This document shows positions 5,683 to 13,874 of a stretch of DNA of 15,877 bases, piece after piece; position 1 is the stretch's first letter, and each line of letters starts with the position of its first letter. The position numbers and the translations under genes are program-made. The DNA is taken from contig JAEZZG010000071.1 in assembly GCA_023442485.1 (NCBI GenBank), positions 1 to 15,877 on the forward strand. Reading direction: 5' to 3'. This DNA comes from Actinomycetes bacterium (lineage in GTDB: Bacteria; Actinomycetota; Actinomycetes; Propionibacteriales; Propionibacteriaceae). The notes under the pieces are model-generated. The model searched no databases, had not been told where the DNA came from, and saw nothing but the letters and a program-made list of their open reading frames with translations.

Positions 5683-5701
5683 TTTGGCTAGGCCCAACTA
5701 C
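5683..5701. promoter_or_regulatory. Possible DtxR/IdeR-type iron box upstream of efeU
   Basis: TTTGGCTAGGCCCAACTAC matches the 19-base DtxR/IdeR consensus (TTAGGTTAGSCTAACCTAA) at about 13 positions by eye, with a TTGG...CCAA inverted core. It sits 45 bases before the efeU start. efeUOB is iron-repressed by DtxR-family regulators in several actinobacteria, which fits. The match is imperfect and could be decaying with the operon or accidental. Confidence 0.4.
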
Positions 5702-5938
5702 CCTATAAGTAATTGAACAAGGTACCCCTAACTTAATTTCTCGGGTTCGTCGCGCTCCGGAACGCCCATTACAAGCACCTCATAACCAAATGTGATCGAG
5801 ACGTTATCGACGGTTCAACTCGGTGGCATCCCCTGCACGCGTCCAAGCCGTACCCGGAGAAGTGCGATCTGCATGGCCCTGCGCGGCAGGTGGGCACTCA
5901 TCCACACCGGCCAGGCGGGGCTACCAGATGGTCACAAG
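5702..5938. other. Intergenic region with no recognised gene
   Basis: It lies between the efeU upstream region and the 3' end of the permease, both on the minus strand. I see only a 13-codon minus-strand frame (MGVPERDEPEKLS) near 5770 and fragmentary open frames without recognisable homology. No clear terminator for the permease is visible; GGCC-rich short palindromes near 5910 are weak candidates. Confidence 0.5.
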
Positions 5939-7870
5939 TTAGGCAACGTGCACATAGGGCCGCTGGTATTTATTGGGTTCAACCCTGCGCAGAATCTCGT
6001 GAGCCGACGACGCGACCTGACCTTGGCCGAACATCAAGAAGGCGATCTGGTTGGCCATCGGAGACCCGGATGCCCAGTCGAAGTAGAGGTGGGGAACGTG
6101 GCCAGTGTGGTCGCGAATAGACAGTGACAGCGCTGCTAGAGCATTGGCGACCGAATGGCCTTTGGCTCTCAGCACTTGGAAGTTACCGACCTTGTGCCCG
6201 GTGACTTCGATGGTTGACGAGAACTCGGATGGATCGATGAGTTCGATCTCAACGAAGATCGGCTGAGCCATATCGAAGAGTCGATGTTCGACGTTTTCAC
6301 GCTTGCGCTTTTCGACATATTCGCCGATCCGCCCCGACCCTGGCTTGTGGGCAATGAGTCTGACCGTCGTGGGGGTGTGCGAGATGAAGGACAGCGCCGT
6401 GGCGTCAAAGTGAATCTCTTCGACGCGCAGTTCGTAAGATCTGCGCCAGCGCGAAAGGAAGGAGACCACCAGGATCGCAACGGTGAAACAGGTCGCGATC
6501 TTCAAACCGTCAGGGCGCTCGATCATGTTGGCGACGGTGACGTAGGCGAAAATCAAGGTGACCGCACCGTAGCAGATGACGGGGAAACGCTTGCCTTTGC
6601 CAGACTTCCAGTCACTTCTGGTAGACAGAGTGGCTGCCAGGGAGGCGGAGGTGACTAGCACCAAGACGCCGGTCGCATAGGCGCCACCTTGGGCTTCGAC
6701 GGATGCCCGGAAAATCAGGGTGACGACACTGCAGACCGCCGTGACGATGAGGATCATCGGACGGGCTTTGCGCGCCCATGAGGGGGCCATGCCGTAGCGC
6801 GGCAAATATCTCGGGATCAGGTTGAGTAGACCCGACATCGCAGATGCCCCGGCGAACCAGAGGATCAGAATGGTGGCGAGGTCGTAGACGGTTCCGAAGC
6901 CTTCACCGAGGTAGAGATGGCCGAGATAGGCCAAGGCCCTCCCCTCGGCTTGCCCACCAGGCTGGAATTGTCTTTGATCAATCAGGGTTGTCGTCACCAG
7001 CGAGGAAGTAGCCAGGAATAGCGACATGGTCAGTGCCGCCGTCGTCAACATCTTCTTAGTTCCGCGAACCCGGCGGGCGACCTGTTCAGTCTTCGTCCCC
7101 TTGCCTCCGTCAACCTCAGGCATGACCACGACGCCGGTCTCGAAACCCGACATCCCCAAAGCCAGCTTCGGGAAGGACAGCAGCACCAACCCGATGGCAA
7201 GCAGCGGTTTGGGATATTCAATCGAGACCATCTGGTGCCAATTGAGCAAGATCGCAGGATGGTTGACTAGCTCCCACAGACAGCGAATGATGACGACGAG
7301 CGACAACGCCAGGTAACTAGCAACGAGGGCTACCGCAACGCTGATGGTCTCACGCATCCCTTTGAGGAAGACTGCACACAGTAACGCCAGCATCACGAAG
7401 GTGATCAGAATGTGCTGACCTGAGAGGAATCTGGGGGTAAAGGGGTTAGCGACGATGTGAGCTGCCGCGTCAGCTGAAGACAACGTGATGGTGATGACGA
7501 AGTCGGTGATCGTGAATCCAAGGAGCACCAGGACGCACAGTTTCGCCCACCACCTGTGCAGAAGCTTTTCGAGCATGTAGATCGAACCGGCACCGTGTGG
7601 AGAAGCCTTCGCCACATATCGGTAGACAGGTAGTGCAGCGCACAAGGTCACTAAAACAAGCACGATGGTGGCGAAGGGTGCCAGCAGTCCCGCAGCTAAG
7701 GCCGCCAGGGCAGGCTGATAACCAAGGGTCGAAAAATAGTCGACGCCAGCCAAGCACATCACTTTCCACCAGGGGTGACCTTGCTTGACACCAGGCATGA
7801 CGTGAGGCCCAGGAATATCCCCTCTGACCTCAACCTTTTTGTCGAGAATCCAGCTCTTCAGACTTCGCAC
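5939..7870 (-). CDS. APC-superfamily permease with cytoplasmic C-terminal domain
   Basis: A 643-residue membrane protein. Residues about 35-470 contain roughly 10-12 hydrophobic helices, starting with GVDYFSTLGYQPALAALAAG, the APC-type first helix with its small-residue unwound segment. SPHGAGSIYMLE follows in helix 2, and PKLALGMSGFETGVVVMPE further on is a typical APC helix 6 region. Residues about 480-643 form a soluble tail. This length and tail resemble the actinobacterial permease usually annotated 'amino acid transporter', found from memory next to TrkA-type K+ genes and the TRAM methyltransferase, so the substrate could be an amino acid or K+ (KimA-like); it cannot be decided here. 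The start is GTG at 7870; a later ATG (residue 25) is possible. It is divergent from the GNAT gene with 107 bases between. Confidence 0.8.
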   Translation of the reverse strand: MRSLKSWILDKKVEVRGDIPGPHVMPGVKQGHPWWKVMCLAGVDYFSTLGYQPALAALAAGLLAPFATIVLVLVTLCAALPVYRYVAKASPHGAGSIYMLEKLLHRWWAKLCVLVLLGFTITDFVITITLSSADAAAHIVANPFTPRFLSGQHILITFVMLALLCAVFLKGMRETISVAVALVASYLALSLVVIIRCLWELVNHPAILLNWHQMVSIEYPKPLLAIGLVLLSFPKLALGMSGFETGVVVMPEVDGGKGTKTEQVARRVRGTKKMLTTAALTMSLFLATSSLVTTTLIDQRQFQPGGQAEGRALAYLGHLYLGEGFGTVYDLATILILWFAGASAMSGLLNLIPRYLPRYGMAPSWARKARPMILIVTAVCSVVTLIFRASVEAQGGAYATGVLVLVTSASLAATLSTRSDWKSGKGKRFPVICYGAVTLIFAYVTVANMIERPDGLKIATCFTVAILVVSFLSRWRRSYELRVEEIHFDATALSFISHTPTTVRLIAHKPGSGRIGEYVEKRKRENVEHRLFDMAQPIFVEIELIDPSEFSSTIEVTGHKVGNFQVLRAKGHSVANALAALSLSIRDHTGHVPHLYFDWASGSPMANQIAFLMFGQGQVASSAHEILRRVEPNKYQRPYVHVA

Positions 7871-7965
7871 AACGGATAACGTACACCCGCGCCCCCTGAC
7901 ACGCTAGAGCAGCGTCACCGTCATTCACCACCGATCACCACTCCGTCTGGCTCTGGAGCAGAAGA

Positions 7966-7971
7966 TAGACT
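7966..7971 (+). promoter_or_regulatory. -10 element placing the GNAT start at about +1
   Basis: TAGACT ends exactly six bases before the ATG at 7978, the same distance as TATAGT before the adhesin start at 9678. There is no ribosome-site sequence between, which suggests a leaderless mRNA. No good -35 hexamer is visible, so confidence is modest. Confidence 0.4.
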
Positions 7972-7977
7972 CTTGCT

Positions 7978-9030
7978 ATGGCCTTGATTCATGAACCACT
8001 AACCACCGACTGCAGCGACGACGTCTTCACCCAGGTCGCTGATCTGCGCACCTCCATTCTCCAGGAGACTTCCGGATCGGCCACCCCTGTCATCCATGCA
8101 ATGGCGCTGCGTCAGCGCTATAAGTCAGAGCTTCTCAACATATTGGGATGCGCTCTGGTCTGGGACGACGCTGTGCAGCCACGACGTCTCGTGGCGACGG
8201 CCGAGGTCACTCGCCATGCGATGGAACCCGAGTCGGCATACGTCGACGTCTATGTGGTCGCGGATATGCGTCACCGTGGAATCGGATCGGCACTATTAGA
8301 TGAGATGGAGGCCAAGGTTCCAGATGGCCACCAGCTCTATGTCTGGACCTGTGATCCGCTGATCTCTCTCGACCAGTGCCCCGACGCGATTCGCCCTAAC
8401 CACGGTGAAGGAGCGGTTGATCCTCGCGCCGATTCGGCGAGATTCCTGGTCAAACACGGTTACGTCTTAAACACTGCCTCTCGGACTGCAATCATCCCGC
8501 TCCCGATTGCCGATGAGGTATTGGACGAGCTTGACCCGCAACTTCCTCCTGGGTATCAGGTGACCAGTTTCCATAACGCCATACCCGATCAGCTCTACGA
8601 AGCTTTGGCGGAGTTGAATCTGATCGGCGTCCGCGACCAACCTGGCGGTGACCCCGATGAGCGACCAGAGATTACCGCCGAGATCCTTTCTACGATGCAT
8701 AAGGAAGAAATCGAGAACGGAAAACAGCGTTTCACCGCTTTCGCCTTTGACCCGGACGGTAATCCTGTGGGATTCACGTCAGTAGTTACTAGCGTCTCAC
8801 TCCCCCGCGCCTATCAAGGGTGGACGATCGTCAGGGACGGGCATCGAGGTATCGGGCTTGGGTTAGCAATGAAGATCGCCAACCTCAAGCTTATGAAGGA
8901 TAAAACCCCTGAACTGGAGTTTGTCGAAACTGAGAACACCTATGTCAATGCCCCAATGCTGGCGATCAACAAGAAACTTGGATTCCGCCTGGATTATCAG
9001 GAGTCGTGCTGGCGCAAGTCCGGTAACTAA
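7978..9030 (+). CDS. Double-domain GNAT family N-acetyltransferase
   Basis: A 350-residue protein with two tandem GNAT folds. The first carries acetyl-CoA motif A as VVADMRHRGIGSALL (R-x-R-G-I-G at about 98-103). The second has TIVRDGHRGIGLGLAMKIANL (about 282-302), followed by the FVETENTYVNAPMLAINKKLGF motif B region. The final KLGF and the Asn-rich 'ETENTYVNAPML' stretch are typical of actinobacterial tandem GNATs related in layout to mycothiol synthase (MshD), but MshD itself cannot be claimed. It probably acetylates a small molecule or peptide amine; the substrate is unknown. Transcribed alone, with a terminator-like hairpin about 105 bases downstream. Confidence 0.85.
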   Translation: MALIHEPLTTDCSDDVFTQVADLRTSILQETSGSATPVIHAMALRQRYKSELLNILGCALVWDDAVQPRRLVATAEVTRHAMEPESAYVDVYVVADMRHRGIGSALLDEMEAKVPDGHQLYVWTCDPLISLDQCPDAIRPNHGEGAVDPRADSARFLVKHGYVLNTASRTAIIPLPIADEVLDELDPQLPPGYQVTSFHNAIPDQLYEALAELNLIGVRDQPGGDPDERPEITAEILSTMHKEEIENGKQRFTAFAFDPDGNPVGFTSVVTSVSLPRAYQGWTIVRDGHRGIGLGLAMKIANLKLMKDKTPELEFVETENTYVNAPMLAINKKLGFRLDYQESCWRKSGN

Positions 9031-9135
9031 TGGAGTTCATCGGTTATTGCGTAGTCTGCGCCTGCCATTGACTGCCAGGGTGTGAGACTCAAAGCCTTCA
9101 CCACACCAGCGCCATCATCAAGGAAACCCAATCAG

Positions 9136-9172
9136 GCCCAGGGCGAGTTGTGCGGAACGCTTCGCCCTGGGC
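9136..9172 (+). terminator. Hairpin downstream of the GNAT gene
   Basis: GCCCAGGGCGA (9136-9146) pairs perfectly with TCGCCCTGGGC (9162-9172) around a 15-base loop, followed shortly by TCTTTCGCGCTCTC. The strong 11-bp stem supports an intrinsic-type terminator for the GNAT transcript, though the T-run is weak. Confidence 0.55.
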
Positions 9173-9642
9173 GCAGTCTTTCGCGCTCTCTATTCACCTT
9201 GCCTGAGGCTCCCGCCCCCACCCGCGTCCCTCCACACTCCGACCCGCGACTATTCCGTGCTTGACCCATCCGCGCCCCTCCACTCCCGCACACACCACTC
9301 CCGCACACACCTCGCGATGACCGAAAGCGCAAGGTCACGCTTGGACACGGATCGAGAATCCAAAATTGACCCCGGCAATTGGTGACATCTAACAATCCTT
9401 GCGTTCACTCCCCACCATCCACCGACGACAAGGGCATTGATTATTCAACCTAGTATTTCACCTAGTCATTGAACATTACTGGGATCGAGACCAAAGAAAT
9501 CAAGGAATGAGTGATGGCCTGAAAATTGAAATAAAATCCCTAATCAGGCGGCAATAGCCCTCAATTCTACCCGTGAATAGTTTGCAAGCTACCGCAGGCA
9601 GCGCTTATCTGATCCCCACAATTTGAATGACTAAACTTTCCT
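9173..9642. other. Non-coding stretch before the adhesin gene
   Basis: No credible gene on either strand. The first half is C-rich with a short tandem repeat (9281-9310). From about 9400 the sequence becomes AT-rich with direct and inverted short motifs, for example TTCAACCTAGT and CACCTAGTCATTGAA at 9448-9475. The AT-rich part is a plausible regulatory region for the adhesin promoter. Confidence 0.5.
9281..9310. repeat. 15-bp tandem repeat, two exact copies
   Basis: CACTCCCGCACACAC occurs twice head to tail (9281-9295 and 9296-9310). Copy number could vary by slippage; no function is evident. Confidence 0.85.
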
Positions 9643-9671
9643 TTGACAGAAAATGCCGTGCCTGCTATAGT
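9643..9671 (+). promoter_or_regulatory. Strong sigma-70-type promoter of the adhesin gene (leaderless)
   Basis: TTGACA (9643-9648) and TATAGT (9666-9671) are separated by exactly 17 bases, close to the ideal housekeeping consensus. The expected start of transcription, 6-7 bases later, coincides with the GTG at 9678, and there is no ribosome site, so the mRNA is probably leaderless. An ATG at 9674 opens only a four-codon frame (MSVN). Confidence 0.8.
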
Positions 9672-9677
9672 GAATGA

Positions 9678-12600
9678 GTGTCAACTAAGGAACGTAGCGG
9701 ACCCCGCATCAAACTTCAACTAATCACAGTTTTACTTATCGCAATATTTAGCCTATCTCTGGCCCCACTCTTTACAGCTCGTGCATTCGCCACAAGCGCG
9801 ACGTCTTCGGATTACACCGTGGATTTGACTGCCCCAACAGAGGTTTCACAAGGGCAAGGAATGACCTACAACGTCATTGTTGAATCCACCGCAACTGAAG
9901 ACGAACCGATCTACGACGTCACTTTGACGGCTCACCTGGCCGAAGGCTTGGCCTTCGACTCCGTCCCAACGGGAGACGATTTGCCGGTGCGTTCGGTGTC
10001 GTATGACGAACAGAGCCGGACCGTCACCTTCGTGCTGAACGACATCACCGAACAACTGCTGAGCTTCGCTTTCTCAGTCAGGAACGTCAATGACGAAGTC
10101 AAAGACCAGAACACGGTCTACACCACGACTATCACAGGTAGTGAAACCGATCTCGGTGAAATCCCCTCCGACGAGGCGACTACGCGGGTGGTCGGAAACA
10201 ACGAATACGTCCCCCGCAAGGCGGCCTCTCCTGTGCCTGGCTCAGGTAATCGGCTAGTCACCTATCGTTTCAACGTCAATACCGTGCGCAGCGAAGAAAG
10301 AGGTACCTTCACTTCGTGGGAGCAGCGTCTCACCGATGTTCTGCCAGCCGGAGTTGAGGTGCGGGATAAGTCCGAGGGGTGGACGATCACCCCGAACTCT
10401 GACGGTTCCACCACCGCTGTCTATCTGCGCACAGGCAAGTATGGCCCGTCCGCAGGATCGATGGATCTTTCCGAGCAGGCTATCTGGTTGACCGTCTATT
10501 ACCCGCCCACTCTCTTCCCAGACGGCACCTTGCCGCCGACCAATACCGTCCAGCTCCAGACTCGCGATCACAGCGGAACCTGGTTCGACCAAAAGCCGGC
10601 ATCTGCCACCTCTGCGCGATTTGCCGCAGTCTCCGAAGAGGCGCTTTACATAGTCAAGGGCCTCAGCGCCGGCAATGACGAGGGCGTTTGGGAGAGCGGA
10701 CGATGGGCATCGTCTTATGAGGTCAACGCCTCCTTCTTGGACGTCTCAGGCGACGGCAAGACGGTTGATCACCTCACGGTTGAGGATTCTTCACTCGACA
10801 ATGCCGACAACAAGGTCTTCTTCGATCACTTCACCGCCACCTCCGTCGCTGTGTCCTTTGGTGGGTCGTTGACCAAGACTGCCCACCCTTACCGTTTCGA
10901 GTACTTGACTTCGGGCGAACCGTCGACGTGGAAGACATACGAGTCGCCTCGGCTCAAGACCACTGCATACACACAGTTTTCCGCCATGCCGAATGGGTCA
11001 CAAAGCTTCAGTGGTCAATCCCTCTCGCTAGCTGAGGGAGAACGTCTGACCGGGTGGCGCGTGGTGATCTCCGGGACCGATCCTGCCGTCATTGACGCAG
11101 ACGCAACCGTCAAGGTCGTCGTCAACGGCTGGCCGAGTGCGACGTCTATGGCTGACCCGGACGCTGTTGTCGAATCGGTTCACAACACCGCCACCGTACG
11201 CGGGGTGATCACCGGCGCCACTGAGGTTCGGGCCCAAGACGACATGACCCGGACGATCCATGACCGTGTCAACGTGGTGACCTGGGTCACAGCACCTGCC
11301 AGTGTCGAGATCGGATCGGCGGCTAACTACACTGCCACGATCGCCAACTTTGATCCGGCGGGGCGCAGTTACCGAGACTCTGTGATGAAGGTGGTGCTCC
11401 CTGTCGGTGTCCTCTATGACGCCTCCGTCGGCGTCAGTGCAAAGGCAGAGCGCAACGGCGCGGGCATGGCCTATCCGCAACTGGGTAGCGATGTCGTCGT
11501 GACCACGGAGACCGTGGTTGATGCCTCCGGTGAACACGAAGTTGTCGTCTTCACCTTCACCGAGCTTGAATCATCCCATAAGCCTGGACAGCCGATCTCT
11601 CGTTGGCTGGTCGGCGACGGTTTCACATACGAGATTCCCACCATCGTCCAACCGGACGCCTATGGAGTCAATCAGAATCGCCCGGTAGTGACGTCGTGGG
11701 CTTATACCGACGACGCCCGCTATTCGGCCCTGCCAATCAGTTTCTACCCATCCTTCCATTCGGCTGATGTCTACAATTTCGACAAGGCCCGCACCATCAT
11801 TTCTCGTGCTCAGGCCCACAGTCTGATGACGACCTCTGGCGGATTGCTTATGGGCAAGTTGGTCAGGGCATCCGAGGACCTTCGCTGGGCTCCGTCTGCC
11901 GTCGTTGACGCCCCTGGCACTGCGCAGTGGCAGATCACCATCAAGAATACCTTGCTTGACCCGGTGAAAGACTTTGTCGTCTTCGATCGACTGCCCCACC
12001 GAGAAGATGGCCGCGGCAGTGAGTTCGCTACGGTTCTCGCTGGCCCGGTCGATGGCCTTCCTGCAGGTGCCAGGGTCGAATACTCCAAGGACGCCACCAG
12101 CGCAGATAACGGTTCGTGGAGTGGAGACGCCGAAGGTGCCACCGCCGTCCGGATTACCATGGCGGAACTCGCTATGAATTCGACACTGAAGGTGGTGCTG
12201 CCGACCTCTGTTCCGGCAGATGCGATGGGTGAGCAGATCGCCACCAATCAGGCGACCGCTACCGGTGAGTACGCTGACACCGCGCGTTCCTTCTTCTCGA
12301 CACTCGCCCACGTCACGGTGGAGCCACGTCCAGCGTTGACTATAGAGAAGACGACCAATGGAAGCGCCTACACCGAAGCCCCTGGGGCCAAGGTAGAGAC
12401 GGGCAGCGAAGTCACCTGGACCTACACGGTACGCAACACCGGGAACACGGTGTTGTCGGATCTCTCTGTTACAGATAACTGGACAGCCGGTGACGGTACA
12501 TCAGGGGTTATCACCCTGACGTCAATCGATGATGCACCCTTGCACCCCGGTCAGAGCCGTGTGTTTACCGCAACAGCGGCAGCGATCGCTGGCCAATACG

Positions 12601-13265
12601 TCAATGAAGCTACCGCCCACGCTACTGCCCTCGACAGCCAAGGTGAACCGGCACAGATCCAGCCCGATCCGGCTACGGACAAGTCCTGGTACTTCGGAGA
12701 AACAGCCAGTATCACGGTCGAAAAGCTCGTCTCCGACTCCCCGGATGGACCTTTCGTCAAGGAGATGCAACTTCCCCAAGGTGGGACTGCATTCTGGCAG
12801 ATCGTGGTTACCAACACTGGTGACGTTGAGCTAACCGATGTGAAGGTCGCAGACGAACTGCTCGGTGAGCATTTCGTCATAGATCGGTTAGCCCCTCAGC
12901 AGTCTCAAACCAAGGTGATAAGGCAGGCTGACCTGCAAGAACACACCACGAATGAGGTTACAGCCACCGCCGAGTCCCCTTATGGGGTCAAGACCGCTCG
13001 TGACTTCGCCGACGTCAGCGTGATCAAACCTGCCCCACCACTAGAGGAAGAGCCGACACCGGAGCCGACGCCGGAGCCGACACCAGAGCCGACCTCAGTA
13101 CCGACTCCGGTACCTTCCCAACGGGTCTCTGAGGCCCCGCGTCAACCGGACCTTCCCAGTTCAGGTGCGCACGGGTCCGGACCGGGTTCTTTGGTCCTTT
13201 TGTTGATTGCCTTTGGAACGATAGCTGCATCATTGGCATCAACTCAGCGTTCTTCGCGACGCTGA
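9678..13265 (+). CDS. LPxTG-type cell-wall-anchored surface protein with DUF11-like domains
   Basis: A 1195-residue protein. Residues 1-38 are a Sec signal peptide (hydrophobic core LQLITVLLIAIFSLSLAP, likely cleavage after AFA). Residues about 45-880 form a chain of beta-rich segments, several with the DUF11-type pattern of a Tyr-Thr-Val strand and 'NTA' or 'NQATAT' near the end. Two clear tandem DUF11/DUF7507-like domains follow at about 885-1000 (LTIEKTTNGSAY, WTYTVRNTGNTVLSDLSVTD) and 1008-1115 (ITVEKLVS, WQIVVTNTGDVELTDVKVAD). A Pro-rich stalk (about 1117-1150) precedes the sorting signal LPSSG (1159-1163), a hydrophobic helix (GSLVLLLIAFGTIAASLA) and the basic tail RSSRR. A sortase would link it to peptidoglycan; LPSSG deviates from LPxTG by Ser for Thr. 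Role inferred: adhesin or surface stalk. No sortase or pilin gene lies nearby, so it is not an obvious pilus operon. Confidence 0.85.
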   Translation: MSTKERSGPRIKLQLITVLLIAIFSLSLAPLFTARAFATSATSSDYTVDLTAPTEVSQGQGMTYNVIVESTATEDEPIYDVTLTAHLAEGLAFDSVPTGDDLPVRSVSYDEQSRTVTFVLNDITEQLLSFAFSVRNVNDEVKDQNTVYTTTITGSETDLGEIPSDEATTRVVGNNEYVPRKAASPVPGSGNRLVTYRFNVNTVRSEERGTFTSWEQRLTDVLPAGVEVRDKSEGWTITPNSDGSTTAVYLRTGKYGPSAGSMDLSEQAIWLTVYYPPTLFPDGTLPPTNTVQLQTRDHSGTWFDQKPASATSARFAAVSEEALYIVKGLSAGNDEGVWESGRWASSYEVNASFLDVSGDGKTVDHLTVEDSSLDNADNKVFFDHFTATSVAVSFGGSLTKTAHPYRFEYLTSGEPSTWKTYESPRLKTTAYTQFSAMPNGSQSFSGQSLSLAEGERLTGWRVVISGTDPAVIDADATVKVVVNGWPSATSMADPDAVVESVHNTATVRGVITGATEVRAQDDMTRTIHDRVNVVTWVTAPASVEIGSAANYTATIANFDPAGRSYRDSVMKVVLPVGVLYDASVGVSAKAERNGAGMAYPQLGSDVVVTTETVVDASGEHEVVVFTFTELESSHKPGQPISRWLVGDGFTYEIPTIVQPDAYGVNQNRPVVTSWAYTDDARYSALPISFYPSFHSADVYNFDKARTIISRAQAHSLMTTSGGLLMGKLVRASEDLRWAPSAVVDAPGTAQWQITIKNTLLDPVKDFVVFDRLPHREDGRGSEFATVLAGPVDGLPAGARVEYSKDATSADNGSWSGDAEGATAVRITMAELAMNSTLKVVLPTSVPADAMGEQIATNQATATGEYADTARSFFSTLAHVTVEPRPALTIEKTTNGSAYTEAPGAKVETGSEVTWTYTVRNTGNTVLSDLSVTDNWTAGDGTSGVITLTSIDDAPLHPGQSRVFTATAAAIAGQYVNEATAHATALDSQGEPAQIQPDPATDKSWYFGETASITVEKLVSDSPDGPFVKEMQLPQGGTAFWQIVVTNTGDVELTDVKVADELLGEHFVIDRLAPQQSQTKVIRQADLQEHTTNEVTATAESPYGVKTARDFADVSVIKPAPPLEEEPTPEPTPEPTPEPTSVPTPVPSQRVSEAPRQPDLPSSGAHGSGPGSLVLLLIAFGTIAASLASTQRSSRR
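13050..13094 (+). repeat. 12-bp in-frame repeat encoding the PTPEP stalk
   Basis: Units of the form GAGCCGACRCCR repeat about three times and encode Pro-Thr-Pro-Glu. Such repeats vary in number between strains and change the length of the wall-spanning stalk. Confidence 0.75.
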
Positions 13266-13276
13266 TTTATCCCTCC

Positions 13277-13314
13277 AAGTGGCGAGCCATGACGAGGGAT
13301 ATGGCTCGCCACTT
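13277..13314 (+). terminator. Terminator of the adhesin gene
   Basis: A perfect 14-bp stem AAGTGGCGAGCCAT / ATGGCTCGCCACTT with a 10-base loop starts 12 bases after the stop codon and is followed by TCATATCTTTTCC. Strong intrinsic-type terminator. Confidence 0.8.
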
Positions 13315-13392
13315 TCATATCTTTTCCAAAACCTACGTCTCAGTGCCCACGGCACTGTCTTCATTCCACAATCCAAATAACAGTTAATTGCA

Positions 13393-13420
13393 AGTGGCGG
13401 GCCATAGCGGGCCCGCCACT
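13393..13420 (-). terminator. Second hairpin, terminator of the convergent small gene
   Basis: AGTGGCGGGCC pairs with GGCCCGCCACT (11 bp, 6-base loop). It lies 26 bases beyond the stop of the leftward gene at 13446. It shares the sequence CAAGTGGCGRGCCAT with the adhesin terminator, so the two hairpins look like diverged copies. Confidence 0.6.
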
Positions 13421-13445
13421 CAGCATTGCTGCAACGCCGGAAGCA

Positions 13446-13742
13446 CTAATGCCCCATCATCTCGCGGACGATCTCGTCCTTAGTCAAAGACTTCGGATAG
13501 TAGGTCGGCCAGTGATCCATCTCTTTGAGAAGCTCCTCCTGAGAAGTATTGCCCATATAGATGTGGAAATGAGATGCTTTGACCGGGGCGATGTTGTGGT
13601 CGGAGAACTGAACGTACTTCGGTTCATAGGCAGCTAACGCCTCTTCTACCTGCTCTACCTCCGCTCCATATAACTCTGAAAATCGAATCTCATTTTCTTC
13701 CGTTTCCGGAACCTCGTTTGCTTTTTTCTTCCAGTCTTTCAT
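13446..13742 (-). CDS. Small acidic protein of unknown function (98 aa)
   Basis: I chose the ATG at 13742 (MKDWKKKANEVPETEENE...); a TTG at 13772 in the same frame would add ten residues but looks less likely. A GGAGGG lies 14 bases upstream, a little far. The protein has a charged N-terminus, an acidic helix (YGAEVEQVEEALAAYEP), a His/aromatic segment (FSDHN...ASHFHIYMG) and a C-terminal helix (LTKDEIVREMMGH). It has no signal peptide or membrane segment, so it is presumably cytoplasmic. I do not recognise a family. It is convergent with the adhesin gene and has its own likely promoter and terminator, which supports a real gene. Confidence 0.6.
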   Translation of the reverse strand: MKDWKKKANEVPETEENEIRFSELYGAEVEQVEEALAAYEPKYVQFSDHNIAPVKASHFHIYMGNTSQEELLKEMDHWPTYYPKSLTKDEIVREMMGH

Positions 13743-13836
13743 GATCGACGACTCGACCCTCCTGGCGATCAACCCAAAAACTCATCGACCAGTTCCCCGA
13801 ACATCCAAACAGTCTTCGCTTCCCAACCGCACCCAA

Positions 13837-13865
13837 GTTAGACCATGTAAACCACTGTTAAACAA
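13837..13865 (-). promoter_or_regulatory. Candidate promoter of the small 98-aa gene
   Basis: On the minus strand TTGTTT (13865-13860) and TCTAAC (13842-13837) are separated by 17 bases, about 95 bases before the ATG at 13742. Both hexamers deviate from consensus. Confidence 0.35.
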
Positions 13866-13874
13866 GGGATTTCA

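Noticed and set aside
5792..6127. Plus-strand frames of 111 and 76 codons
   Set aside because: Mostly antisense to the permease 3' end, with no recognisable motif or ribosome site.
9281..9310. Possible start of a CRISPR-like or iteron array
   Set aside because: Only two tandem 15-bp copies without spacers, and no replication or cas genes nearby.
11028..12311. Long minus-strand frames (169, 246 and 145 codons) inside the adhesin gene
   Set aside because: Shadow frames of a GC-rich coding region; no domains, and the plus frame has full surface-protein architecture.
13449..13637. Plus-strand 62-codon frame
   Set aside because: Antisense to the 98-aa gene, which has matching promoter, start and terminator signals.
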